Positions 1 through 6,103 are shown, counted from the stretch's first letter. The stretch: 6,126 bases of DNA from Fimbriiglobus sp. (GCA_025352585.1 JANXTD010000021.1:1-6126); one strand, 5' to 3'. The notes: generated from the sequence alone by a model not told the origin. Program-made: numbers and translations.

Positions 1-1578
1 GTCGCGCACCACAGCAAGGCCCCGATCGACGCCGGCAGCCGCGGCTACGACTGGCTCCTCGAAGACGGCCGCGTCGCCTTCGGCCTGTACCACATGTGGC
101 CCGGCAACGCCCTGAAGGCCCGCACGAAGGCCGCCATCCCCGCCGGCGCGTGGGTCCACCTTGCGGTGAGCTACGACGGCAGCAGTCGCGCCGCCGGCGT
201 GACCCTCTACGTCAACGGCGAACCGCAAGCGTGCGACATGGTGCGCGACAACCTGACGCGCGACACCACCTACGGCGGCGAGCCGGACCTGGCGATCGGC
301 CACCGCTTCCGCGACGCCGGGTTGAAAGGCGGCAGCGTCGATGACTTCGCCGTCTACGCCCGCGCCCTGGCCCCGAGTGAGGTGCGCACCCTCGCCGGCA
401 ATCCGACGGCGCTCGACGTGGACGCCTGGCTCGCAGGCCGCGACGACGGCGTGACGAAGGCCCGCGGCGAACTGCGCACGGCCCGCGCCGCGCTGTCGAA
501 CCTGCTCGGCGGCGTGCCCGACCTCATGGTCATGGCCGAGACGGCGACGCCCAAGCCGGCGTTCGTGCTGAAGCGCGGGGCGTACGATTCCCCCGGCGAC
601 GCCGTGACGGCGAACACGCCGGCGGTTCTGCCGCCGTTCCCCGCCGGGAGTCCGCGCAACCGCCTCGGCCTGGCACAATGGCTGACGCAGCCCGACCACC
701 CGCTGACGGCCCGCGTGACCGTGAACCGGCTGTGGCAGCAGATGTTCGGCCGCGGCCTCGTCGAGACGAGCGACAACTTCGGCACCACCGGCACCCCGCC
801 GACGCACCCCGAACTGCTCGACTGGCTGGCCCGCGACTTCGTCGAGCACGGCTGGGACGTGCAACGCACGCTGCGCCTGATGGCCCTGTCGCACACCTAC
901 CGCCAGTCGTCGCGGCCGACGCCGGCGATGGTCGCCGCCGACCCGAATAACCACCTGCTCGCGCGGTCGAGCGTCCGCCGGCTGAGCGCCGAGATGTTGC
1001 GCGACCAGGCGTTGGCGACCTCCGGGTTACTGGTCGAAACCGTGGGCGGGCCGTCGGTCTACCCGTACCAGCCGGCGGGGTTCTGGGCCGAGGCGAACGC
1101 GAGCTACCCGCAGTCGAAGGGCGACGGCCTGCACCGCCGCAGCCTGTACACCGTCTGGAAGCGCACCGCCCCGCACCCGCAGATGACCGTCTTCGACGCC
1201 GCCGACCGCAGCACCTGTAGCGCCCGCCGGCAAGCGACGAGTACGCCGCTGCAAGCGCTGGCGCTGCTGAACGACCCGCAGATGGTCGAGGCCGCGCGGC
1301 ACCTCGCCGGGCGGATGCTCAAAGAGCCGGCCGAGGCGCGCGTCGCCTGGCTGTTCCGCGCCGCGACCAGCCGCGCCCCGACGGCCAAGGAGTCGGCGAT
1401 CCTCGCGGCGCTGCTGGCCGAGCAGGCGGCGATCTACGCGAAGTCCCCCGCCGACGCCGACAAGCTCCTCGCCGTGGGCGACGCCAAGAGCGTGACCGCC
1501 GACAAGCCGGCGTTGGCCGCGGCGACGGTGGCGGCGCTGGCGGTGCTGAACCACAGCGACGCGATCAACCGGCGGTAG
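1..1578 (+). CDS. LamG + DUF1553 (PSD1) planctomycete protein, 3' part only
   Basis: The frame is open from base 1 to the TAG at 1576-1578 (525 residues visible), so the true start lies upstream. Residues about 1-135 look like a LamG/concanavalin-like domain: a WVHLAVSYDG strand, LYVNG, and a closing DDFAVYARAL. Residues about 215-520 match DUF1553 (PSD1), with PRNRLGLAQWL, the VNRLWQQMFGRGLVET block, HPELLDWLA, and the diagnostic STPLQALALLNDPQMVEAAR near residue 410. LLAVGD and a final AVLNHSDAINRR resemble the usual family C-terminus, so the 3' end appears intact. In this family the missing N-terminal part usually carries a signal peptide, a cytochrome c-like domain and DUF1549, so an exported, envelope-associated protein is expected. 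Its molecular role is not established; links to polysaccharide degradation have been proposed. A DUF1501 gene often follows such genes, but here an ABC permease does. Family assignment is confident; function is not. Confidence 0.93.
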   Translation, partial: VAHHSKAPIDAGSRGYDWLLEDGRVAFGLYHMWPGNALKARTKAAIPAGAWVHLAVSYDGSSRAAGVTLYVNGEPQACDMVRDNLTRDTTYGGEPDLAIGHRFRDAGLKGGSVDDFAVYARALAPSEVRTLAGNPTALDVDAWLAGRDDGVTKARGELRTARAALSNLLGGVPDLMVMAETATPKPAFVLKRGAYDSPGDAVTANTPAVLPPFPAGSPRNRLGLAQWLTQPDHPLTARVTVNRLWQQMFGRGLVETSDNFGTTGTPPTHPELLDWLARDFVEHGWDVQRTLRLMALSHTYRQSSRPTPAMVAADPNNHLLARSSVRRLSAEMLRDQALATSGLLVETVGGPSVYPYQPAGFWAEANASYPQSKGDGLHRRSLYTVWKRTAPHPQMTVFDAADRSTCSARRQATSTPLQALALLNDPQMVEAARHLAGRMLKEPAEARVAWLFRAATSRAPTAKESAILAALLAEQAAIYAKSPADADKLLAVGDAKSVTADKPALAAATVAALAVLNHSDAINRR

Positions 1579-1604
1579 CGACACGTCCACCGACAGGAGT
1601 TTCG

Positions 1605-3194
1605 ATGCGTCTCGGGCAGCTCGTGCGGTTCGTCGGCGGGGCGCTGCTGCGCCAGAAGGGCCGCACTCTGCTGACGCTCGTCGGCGTCGCCGTCGGGGCG
1701 ACCTCGCTGGCGTTTACGCTCTCGCTGGGGCTGGGCCTCCGCGCGATGATCGACCGCGAGTTCGAGGGCCGGGCGTCGTTCTGGGAGGTGACCGTCTTGC
1801 CCGCCAGCCGCGGCGCGGTCACCCCGGAGGCCGACATCCCGCCGGAGAGTGTCGCCGTCCCGCCCGGCGTCACCGGCGAGCGCCGCGAGCGACTTCGCAG
1901 TAGCCTCGTGCGGAGCTTCCAGCACAGCCACCCGCGGACGCCGCCGAAGCCGCTGACCGCCGCCGACCTCGACGCACTCGGCGCGCACCCGGAGGTGCTC
2001 GGCGTCTGGGCGTCGCTGGGCACCGACGGCACGCTGGCCCTCGACGGCGACGGGTCGCCCCGCGCGTCGGCCTTCGTGACGACCCGCCGCTACGACCGCG
2101 CCCGGCTGCAACCGCGCGTGGTCCTGGGCGCTCTGCCCGAGGGCGACGGCGGCGACGGCGTGCTGCTCGGCGAGCCGCTGCTGCTGAAGCTCGGGCTGAC
2201 GACCGACGCCCACTTCGACGCCGCCATCGGCCGGACGCTGCAAGTCACCGTCGAGGACCGGCCGGCGAGTTACGAAACCGTGCCGGGGGTTCTGCGGCTC
2301 GTCGGCGGCAACCTCTCGGCGAGCGAGGGCGAGTTGATGGCCAAGGTCACGCTGCAACTGCCTAAGGCGATCGACGGCATGGAGTTGCACCCCCTCGAAC
2401 GCGCCGCGATTCAACGCATGCTCGCCGAGCAGGCCAAGGCGAAGGGCGTCCCGACCGACCCGGTGAGGGCGACGGCGACCTTCCGCGTCGCGGCCGTGGT
2501 CCGCGACCTCAGCGTAGCCGAGCAGGCCGACGAGGAGCGGCAGTTGAAGTTCGACGGCGGCCACGTCGGCGTGCAACTGCCCTTCGAGCAAGGCTCCGCG
2601 CTCGTCGAGCGGCTGCCCAACTGGAAGGCGCACGGCTACGACCGCGCCGAGGTCTCCGTGCGGCCCGGCGGCGACCTGCGGGCCGTCGTGACCGCCGTCG
2701 AGGCGGCCGGCTTCCAGCAGTACTCGTCGTTGCAGTGGTACGACTCGGTGCGGATGGAGGTGACGATGATCGCCGGCGGGCTGAACCTCTTCTCGCTGGT
2801 CGCGCTGTTCGTCGCCGGCATCGGCATCACCAACACGCTGGCCACGAGTGTCGTCGAGCGGACGCGCGAGATCGGCATCTTGAAGGCCGTGGGTGCCACG
2901 AGCGGGCAAGTCCTGCGGATTTTCCTGTTCGAGGGCACGCTGCTCGGCCTGCTCGGCGGGCTGCTCGGGGTGCTGGCGGCCTACGCGATTTCGTGGCCGG
3001 CCGACCGCTTCGTCAGCCAACTCGTGACGACGCAGAGCCAGGGCATGTTGAACGCGAGTACCGTGTTCGTCTTCCCGGCGTGGCTGCCGGCCGGGACGGT
3101 GCTGTTCACCGTCGTGGCGACGACCGCCGCGGCGTTCCTGCCGGCGCGCCGCGCGGCGCGGATGCCGCCGATCGAGGCGCTGCGGGCCATTTGA
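1605..3194 (+). CDS. ABC transporter permease, MacB/FtsX (type VII) family
   Basis: This is a complete 529-residue protein. The ATG is preceded by AGGAG at 1595-1599 with a 5-nt spacer, which fixes the start. The layout is that of MacB/LolC-like permeases: a cytoplasmic N-terminus, one membrane helix at about residues 21-45, a large extracytoplasmic domain (about 50-380, MacB_PCD-like), then three helices at about 386-411, 438-464 and 494-513. The FtsX signature lies between helices 2 and 3: TNTLATSVVERTREIGILKA followed by VGA, which is the region contacting the ATPase. The C-terminus PARRAARMPPIEALRAI is typical. Such permeases transmit ATP-driven motion across the membrane (mechanotransmission) to lipoprotein sorting, efflux or envelope enzymes, rather than carrying substrate through a channel. 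No ATPase or membrane-fusion partner is in the window, so the substrate cannot be assigned. The 26-bp gap from the upstream gene suggests co-transcription. Confidence 0.93.
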   Translation: MRLGQLVRFVGGALLRQKGRTLLTLVGVAVGATSLAFTLSLGLGLRAMIDREFEGRASFWEVTVLPASRGAVTPEADIPPESVAVPPGVTGERRERLRSSLVRSFQHSHPRTPPKPLTAADLDALGAHPEVLGVWASLGTDGTLALDGDGSPRASAFVTTRRYDRARLQPRVVLGALPEGDGGDGVLLGEPLLLKLGLTTDAHFDAAIGRTLQVTVEDRPASYETVPGVLRLVGGNLSASEGELMAKVTLQLPKAIDGMELHPLERAAIQRMLAEQAKAKGVPTDPVRATATFRVAAVVRDLSVAEQADEERQLKFDGGHVGVQLPFEQGSALVERLPNWKAHGYDRAEVSVRPGGDLRAVVTAVEAAGFQQYSSLQWYDSVRMEVTMIAGGLNLFSLVALFVAGIGITNTLATSVVERTREIGILKAVGATSGQVLRIFLFEGTLLGLLGGLLGVLAAYAISWPADRFVSQLVTTQSQGMLNASTVFVFPAWLPAGTVLFTVVATTAAAFLPARRAARMPPIEALRAI

Positions 3195-3198
3195 CGCG

Positions 3199-4107
3199 CT
3201 ACGCCGCCCGCCGAGTCGCCCGGCGTTGCGGCGCGCGGCCGGTCAACGCGGCGACCCACGCATCGACCGCCTCGACGCCCATCGACTCGACCACGCGCAG
3301 CTCGCCGACGACCGGGTTCCGGCGGCGCGACTGCGTCTCGGTGACCGGCCGTTCCGGCGAGTCGATCAGCACCGTGCGGTCGCCGTCGATCCGCGGCAAC
3401 GCGCTCAAGGATTCGTGGCCCCACAGCCAGTGCTCGGCCCCGGCCGGGCCTTGCGGCATGGTGCCGTCGGCTTGCAGGGCGTCGGGGCGTAAGAACTGCC
3501 AGCGGGGGCCGGGGATCACTTCGGCGAGCCGGCGGTGCAACTCGGCCACGTCGCCGACGCCGCGCACGACCAGCCGCACGCCGACGCCGGCCGCCGGGTG
3601 GACGACGCGCACCGTGTCGTCGTCGGTCACGCTCATCACGTGCAGCAGCGGGCCGACGCCGGGGTGCTCGTGGCGCATCGCCTGCGTGACGGTGACGAAG
3701 CCGTCGATGGCGCGGGCCGCGTGCCGGGCGTCGGCGGAGTTCGTCAGCACGCACAGGGCGTCGTCGAGCAGGTCCACGAGCGCGTGCCACGCCGCGGCCC
3801 CGGCCGGGTCCTGGCGGGCGGCCTGGTCGGCGGCGCGGTCACTCTCGGCCGGCCGGCGGCGTTCGAGGTCGGCTTGCAGTTGGGCGTCGAAGTAGAACAG
3901 CGCCGGCACGCCCCAGCGCGACTCCGGCGCGGCCGCGAGCAGCAGCCGGCGGCGGTCCCGGAAGCGGAGCGCCGCTCGGAGCGCGTCGCGCAACTGGTGC
4001 AGCAGCGGCAGCGCGGCGACGGCCACGTCGCGCAAGGCGCGAGGGGCGGAGTCGCGGGCCGGGTTGGCCGGGCGGGAGAACGGGAGCGTGGCAGTCTGGG
4101 TGGTCAT
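3199..4107 (-). CDS. Conserved-looking hypothetical protein, 302 residues
   Basis: I do not recognise this gene. The ATG at 4107 is chosen because AAGGAGG (4117-4123) lies 9 nt upstream; an in-frame TTG at 4128 sits on the far side of that site and is unlikely to be used. Third positions are almost all G or C, and the composition is protein-like (several Trp and Phe, no low-complexity core), so it is probably real. Residues about 25-60 are Ala/Leu/Arg-rich and probably helical, followed by RWGVPALFYFDAQLQADLER. Residues about 105-145 look helical (WHALVDLLDDALCVL). Residues 155-200 look like alternating strands and a helix (VMSVTDDDTVRVV, VGVRLVVRG). Then comes a Trp-rich stretch (PRWQFLRPDAL, AEHWLWGHESL) and a basic tail (RAPQRRATRRAA). 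There is no signal peptide or membrane helix, so it is probably cytoplasmic. It converges on the permease gene with 4 bp between the stops. No function is proposed. Confidence 0.75.
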   Translation of the reverse strand: MTTQTATLPFSRPANPARDSAPRALRDVAVAALPLLHQLRDALRAALRFRDRRRLLLAAAPESRWGVPALFYFDAQLQADLERRRPAESDRAADQAARQDPAGAAAWHALVDLLDDALCVLTNSADARHAARAIDGFVTVTQAMRHEHPGVGPLLHVMSVTDDDTVRVVHPAAGVGVRLVVRGVGDVAELHRRLAEVIPGPRWQFLRPDALQADGTMPQGPAGAEHWLWGHESLSALPRIDGDRTVLIDSPERPVTETQSRRRNPVVGELRVVESMGVEAVDAWVAALTGRAPQRRATRRAA

Positions 4108-4116
4108 CGGCGGTGC

Positions 4117-4123
4117 CCTCCTT
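4117..4123 (-). promoter_or_regulatory. Strong Shine-Dalgarno site for the hypothetical gene
   Basis: The minus strand reads AAGGAGG here, 9 nt before the ATG at 4107. It decides the start in favour of that ATG over the in-frame TTG at 4128, which would place the site inside the coding sequence. Confidence 0.8.
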
Positions 4124-4135
4124 GGCAATTCCGCG

Positions 4136-4165
4136 ATTAACGCACAAGTCGCCGGATTGACGCAA
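4136..4165 (-). promoter_or_regulatory. Possible weak promoter for the hypothetical gene
   Basis: On the minus strand TTGCGT (4160-4165) and GTTAAT (4136-4141) are separated by 18 bp, in a short stretch that is AT-richer than its surroundings and lies between the long inverted repeat and the start codon. The -10 matches the sigma-70 consensus at 4 of 6 positions and the -35 at 3 of 6, so this is only a candidate. If real, the gene would have its own promoter just downstream of the palindrome and would not depend on read-through from the oxidoreductase gene. Confidence 0.25.
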
Positions 4166-4175
4166 GCCCAATTCT

Positions 4176-4341
4176 GCTCCGCCGCAGGCGACTCTTGTTA
4201 GCCCGACGCGCGAGCGAGGGTCGACCGGTCGTTGCCAAGGCTTGGGGTCGTTGTCGGTACGGTCGTCGGGCACCCACACAATCGACGACCGTTCGACCCT
4301 CGCTCGCGCGTCGGGCTAACAAGAGTCGCCTGCGGCGGAGC
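4176..4341. repeat. Long near-perfect inverted repeat (palindromic intergenic element)
   Basis: The arms 4176-4232 and 4285-4341 are reverse complements over 57 bp with one mismatch (4225 against 4292). The outer 49 bp (4176-4224 and 4293-4341) are perfect. The 52-bp centre (4233-4284) holds only weak symmetry (CCAA-GGC-TTGG at 4235-4245). Each arm contains a small hairpin of its own (CGCC-GCA-GGCG, 4180-4190 in the left arm) and the core TAGCCCGACGCGCGAGCGAG. The element ends 10 bp after the oxidoreductase stop and begins 68 bp before the hypothetical gene's ATG, so it almost fills the gap. No flanking target duplication and no transposase are seen. In RNA from either strand it would fold into a very long stem. 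It has no trailing U-tract, so it is not a classical intrinsic terminator. The paired-arm layout resembles REP doublets (REPINs). From memory, similar palindromes are dispersed in Gemmata-like genomes; this is unverified here. Confidence 0.9.
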
Positions 4342-4351
4342 CTCGACCCGG

Positions 4352-5434
4352 TTAGCGACGCGCCACCCGCGCGTACTGCACCGGCAACAGGCTCTGCGGA
4401 TTGTCACGGCTGAGGGCCAGCGCGGCGTGGTACGGCCAGTTGGGGTCGCGCAACATCTCGCGGGCCAGCATCACGAAGTCGGCTTGCTCGCGGCGGACGA
4501 TGTCGTCGGCCTGCTGGGCTTCGAGGATCAGCCAGCCGACGCTCGTGGGGATGCCGGCCTCGCGGCGCAGGCGCTCCGACGCGGGGGCCAGGAAGCCCGG
4601 TGCCCAGGGGATGCCGGACACGTCGGGGACGTTGAAGCCCATGCTCACGTCGATCATGTCGAGGCCGCCGGCCTTCAGGAGCTTCGCCAACGCGATCGAG
4701 TCGTCGAGGGTCACGCCGCCCGGCGCGTAGTCTTCGACCGACAGGCGTGCCGTGAGCGGCAAGTGGTCCGGCCAGACTTTGCGCACGGCCGCCAGGGTTT
4801 CCGTGAGGAAGCGGGCGCGGTTGACCATACTGCCGCCGTACTCGTCGGTGCGGACGTTCGACAGCGGCGAGAAGAAACTGTGCGCGAGGTAGCCGTGGGC
4901 GAAGTGCAGTTCCAGCCACTCGAAGCCGGCCTCCAGCGCCCGCTCGGCCGCGTCGGCGAAGGCGACGCTGGTGGCGTGGATGTCTGCCTTGGTCATCGCC
5001 CTGGGCACGATCGGCAGGTTGCCGCCGAACGCCACGGCCGACGGCCCGAGGATTTCCCAGCCGCCTTGCTCCGGGGGGATGTGGGCGTCGCCTTCCCAGG
5101 GGCGCTGGGCGCTCGCCTTGCGGCCGGCGTGCGCGAGTTGGATGCCCGGCACCGCGCCTTGGCCCTTGACGAACTTGGTGATGCGGGCGAAGGCGTGGCC
5201 GTGGGCGTCGGACCAGATCCCGGTGCAGCCGGGCGAGATGCGGCCGGCCGGGGTGACGCCGGTCGCCTCGACGCAGACCAGGCCGGCCCCGCCGACCGCG
5301 CGTGCGCCCAAGTGGACAAAGTGCCAGTCGGTCGGCATGCCGTCGATCGCGGAGTACTGGCACATCGGCGAGACGGCGATGCGGTTGCGCAGGGTCACGC
5401 CCTTGAGGCGGAATTCGTCGAAGAGTCCGGGCAT
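4352..5434 (-). CDS. Old Yellow Enzyme-family NAD(P)H:flavin oxidoreductase (YqjM/XenA type)
   Basis: This is a complete 360-residue protein starting MPGLFDEFRLKGVTLRNRIA, the family's usual N-terminus, so the ATG at 5434 is chosen even though no clear Shine-Dalgarno sequence precedes it. It is a cytoplasmic FMN TIM-barrel enzyme that reduces activated C=C bonds, as in 2-enoates, quinones and some nitro compounds. Visible family features, matched to Bacillus YqjM from memory: Cys25 and Tyr27 in SPMCQYSA (redox-tuning Cys26 and Tyr28 in YqjM), Gln99 in IQLAHAGRKA (FMN contact), His177/His180/Tyr182 in LHFAHGYL (substrate anion binding and the proton-donor region), SPLSNVRTDEYGGS, Arg230 (FMN), the phosphate-binding region around Gly300 and LAREMLRDP, and Arg356 in the C-terminal PVQYAR, equivalent to the arginine that reaches the neighbouring subunit's active site. 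The length fits XenA (about 360) better than YqjM (338). The physiological substrate is unknown; detoxification of electrophiles is the usual guess. Confidence 0.95.
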   Translation of the reverse strand: MPGLFDEFRLKGVTLRNRIAVSPMCQYSAIDGMPTDWHFVHLGARAVGGAGLVCVEATGVTPAGRISPGCTGIWSDAHGHAFARITKFVKGQGAVPGIQLAHAGRKASAQRPWEGDAHIPPEQGGWEILGPSAVAFGGNLPIVPRAMTKADIHATSVAFADAAERALEAGFEWLELHFAHGYLAHSFFSPLSNVRTDEYGGSMVNRARFLTETLAAVRKVWPDHLPLTARLSVEDYAPGGVTLDDSIALAKLLKAGGLDMIDVSMGFNVPDVSGIPWAPGFLAPASERLRREAGIPTSVGWLILEAQQADDIVRREQADFVMLAREMLRDPNWPYHAALALSRDNPQSLLPVQYARVARR

Positions 5435-5452
5435 GGGGGGTCGCTCGTGGAA

Positions 5453-5503
5453 TCGGGTGTCGGGTGTCGGGTGTCGGGTGTCGGGTGTCGGGTTTGGGGT
5501 GTC
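5453..5503. repeat. Heptanucleotide tandem repeat (TCGGGTG)n, G-quadruplex-capable
   Basis: There are five perfect tandem copies of TCGGGTG (5453-5487), followed by the degenerate units TCGGGTT (5488-5494) and TGGGGTG (5495-5501) and a trailing TC. The plus strand therefore carries seven G-runs of three or four, spaced 3-4 nt apart, which fits the standard G-quadruplex pattern with short loops. The array lies between the divergent oxidoreductase and HIT genes. Its near edge is 18 bp from the oxidoreductase ATG, so a leader on that transcript would carry the C-rich complement (GACACCC units). A 7-bp unit is prone to slippage, so the copy number may vary between strains. Confidence 0.92.
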
Positions 5504-5525
5504 GCAACCCGTAGCACCTCCCGTA

Positions 5526-5537
5526 CCTATTGATAGG
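5526..5537. promoter_or_regulatory. Small palindrome CCTAT-TG-ATAGG, possible operator
   Basis: This is a perfect 5-bp inverted repeat with a 2-bp centre, in the AT-richest part of the divergent intergenic region. On the plus strand it contains TTGATA (5530-5535), a -35-like box for the HIT gene. On the minus strand it contains TATCAA, a weak -10-like box for the oxidoreductase gene. A regulator or RNA polymerase binding here could affect both genes, but arms this short can arise by chance. Confidence 0.3.
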
Positions 5538-5562
5538 CTCACGGCGGGGCGGGGCTTACAAT
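5530..5562 (+). promoter_or_regulatory. Candidate promoter of the HIT gene
   Basis: TACAAT at 5557-5562 matches the sigma-70 -10 consensus at five of six positions. TTGATA at 5530-5535 resembles a -35 but is 21 bp away, longer than the preferred 16-18, so the -10 is better supported than the -35. Transcription would start near 5569-5570, giving a leader of about 28 nt before the GTG at 5597. The alternative ATG at 5561 overlaps the -10 box and would be upstream of the message. Confidence 0.4.
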
Positions 5563-5582
5563 GCCGGCACGCGACACGTCGA

Positions 5583-5590
5583 GGGGGGAG
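5583..5590 (+). promoter_or_regulatory. Shine-Dalgarno site deciding the HIT gene start
   Basis: GGGGGGAG ends 6 nt before the GTG at 5597, which is good spacing. It supports GTG as the start over the in-frame ATG at 5561, which would put this site inside the coding region. Confidence 0.75.
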
Positions 5591-5596
5591 TTTACC

Positions 5597-6103
5597 GTGG
5601 AACAGCTCTGGGCACCGTGGCGACTGGCTTACGTCAAGCTGCCCGACCGCGCCCCGGCCGACGCTTGTTTCCTGTGCCGTGCGGCGGCCGGCGACGGCTC
5701 GACGGATCGAGAAGACCTCGTGGTGGGGCGGACGGCGCACTCGGTCGTGGTGCTGAACCGCTTCCCGTACAACAACGGCCACCTGCTGGTCAGCCCGCTC
5801 GCGCACAAGGCGGAGTTGGCCGACCTGACGGACGCCGAGACGCTCGACTTGCAGGGGACGCTCACGAAGTTGGTCGCGATTCTGCGCCGCCGGCTGAACG
5901 CGGAGGGCTTCAACGTCGGGCTGAACCTCGGGGCCGTCGCCGGGGCGGGGCTGCCGGGGCACCTGCACTGGCACGCGGTGCCGCGCTGGGCCGGCGACAC
6001 CAACTTCATGCCGGTGCTGGCCGACGCCAAGGTGATCGTGCAGTCGCTCGACTCGCTGTGGGAGTTGCTGCGCGGGGAGTGGCCGGGCGAGCCGGAAGCG
6101 TGA
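5597..6103 (+). CDS. HIT-family nucleotide hydrolase/phosphorylase (Ap4A phosphorylase-like)
   Basis: This is a complete 168-residue protein. GTG at 5597 is preferred because a G-rich Shine-Dalgarno site precedes it and the resulting N-terminus (MEQLWAPWRLAYV) is the conserved beginning of this HIT subgroup. An in-frame ATG at 5561 would add 12 unconserved residues. The histidine triad is His122-Leu-His124-Trp-His126-Ala-Val in GLPGHLHWHAVPRW; the middle histidine is the expected nucleophile that takes up the nucleotidyl group. NRFPYNNGHLLVSP (residues 54-67) is the usual substrate-binding strand and loop, NVGLNLG...AGAG (106-118) precedes the triad, and GDTNFMPV (133-140) follows it. Cys24-x-x-Cys27 may be half of a zinc site, as in some HIT proteins. 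It is a soluble cytoplasmic enzyme acting on dinucleoside polyphosphates or nucleotidyl adducts; the exact substrate cannot be told from sequence. It is divergent from the oxidoreductase gene with a 162-bp gap. Confidence 0.94.
   Translation: MEQLWAPWRLAYVKLPDRAPADACFLCRAAAGDGSTDREDLVVGRTAHSVVVLNRFPYNNGHLLVSPLAHKAELADLTDAETLDLQGTLTKLVAILRRRLNAEGFNVGLNLGAVAGAGLPGHLHWHAVPRWAGDTNFMPVLADAKVIVQSLDSLWELLRGEWPGEPEA

Noticed and set aside
1434..3020. Long open frame on the minus strand opposite the ABC permease
   Set aside because: It is antisense to a gene with clear family motifs. In very GC-rich DNA stop codons are rare in every frame, and the translation is Arg/Gly/His-rich with no recognisable domain.
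4176..4341. Inverted repeat as an insertion sequence or a classical rho-independent terminator
   Set aside because: There is no transposase and no target-site duplication, the centre is only 52 bp, and no T-tract follows either arm. Only a palindromic repeat element can be supported.
4137..4413. Short open frames on both strands across the inverted repeat
   Set aside because: Their near-identical sequences on opposite strands follow from the palindrome itself. There is no independent coding evidence or ribosome-binding site.
5453..5503. Heptamer array as a CRISPR array or origin iterons
   Set aside because: The 7-bp units are contiguous without spacers, far too short for CRISPR repeats, and there are no replication genes nearby.
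4232..5533. Long plus-strand open frame opposite the oxidoreductase
   Set aside because: It is antisense to a complete OYE gene with intact catalytic motifs. The product is low in hydrophobic structure and runs into the heptamer repeat, so it is a GC-driven shadow.
5435..5974. N-terminal extension of the oxidoreductase frame through the heptamer array and antisense to the HIT gene
   Set aside because: OYE homology begins exactly at the internal ATG at 5434. The upstream part encodes repeat peptides (PDTRHPT-like) and the reverse complement of the HIT gene.
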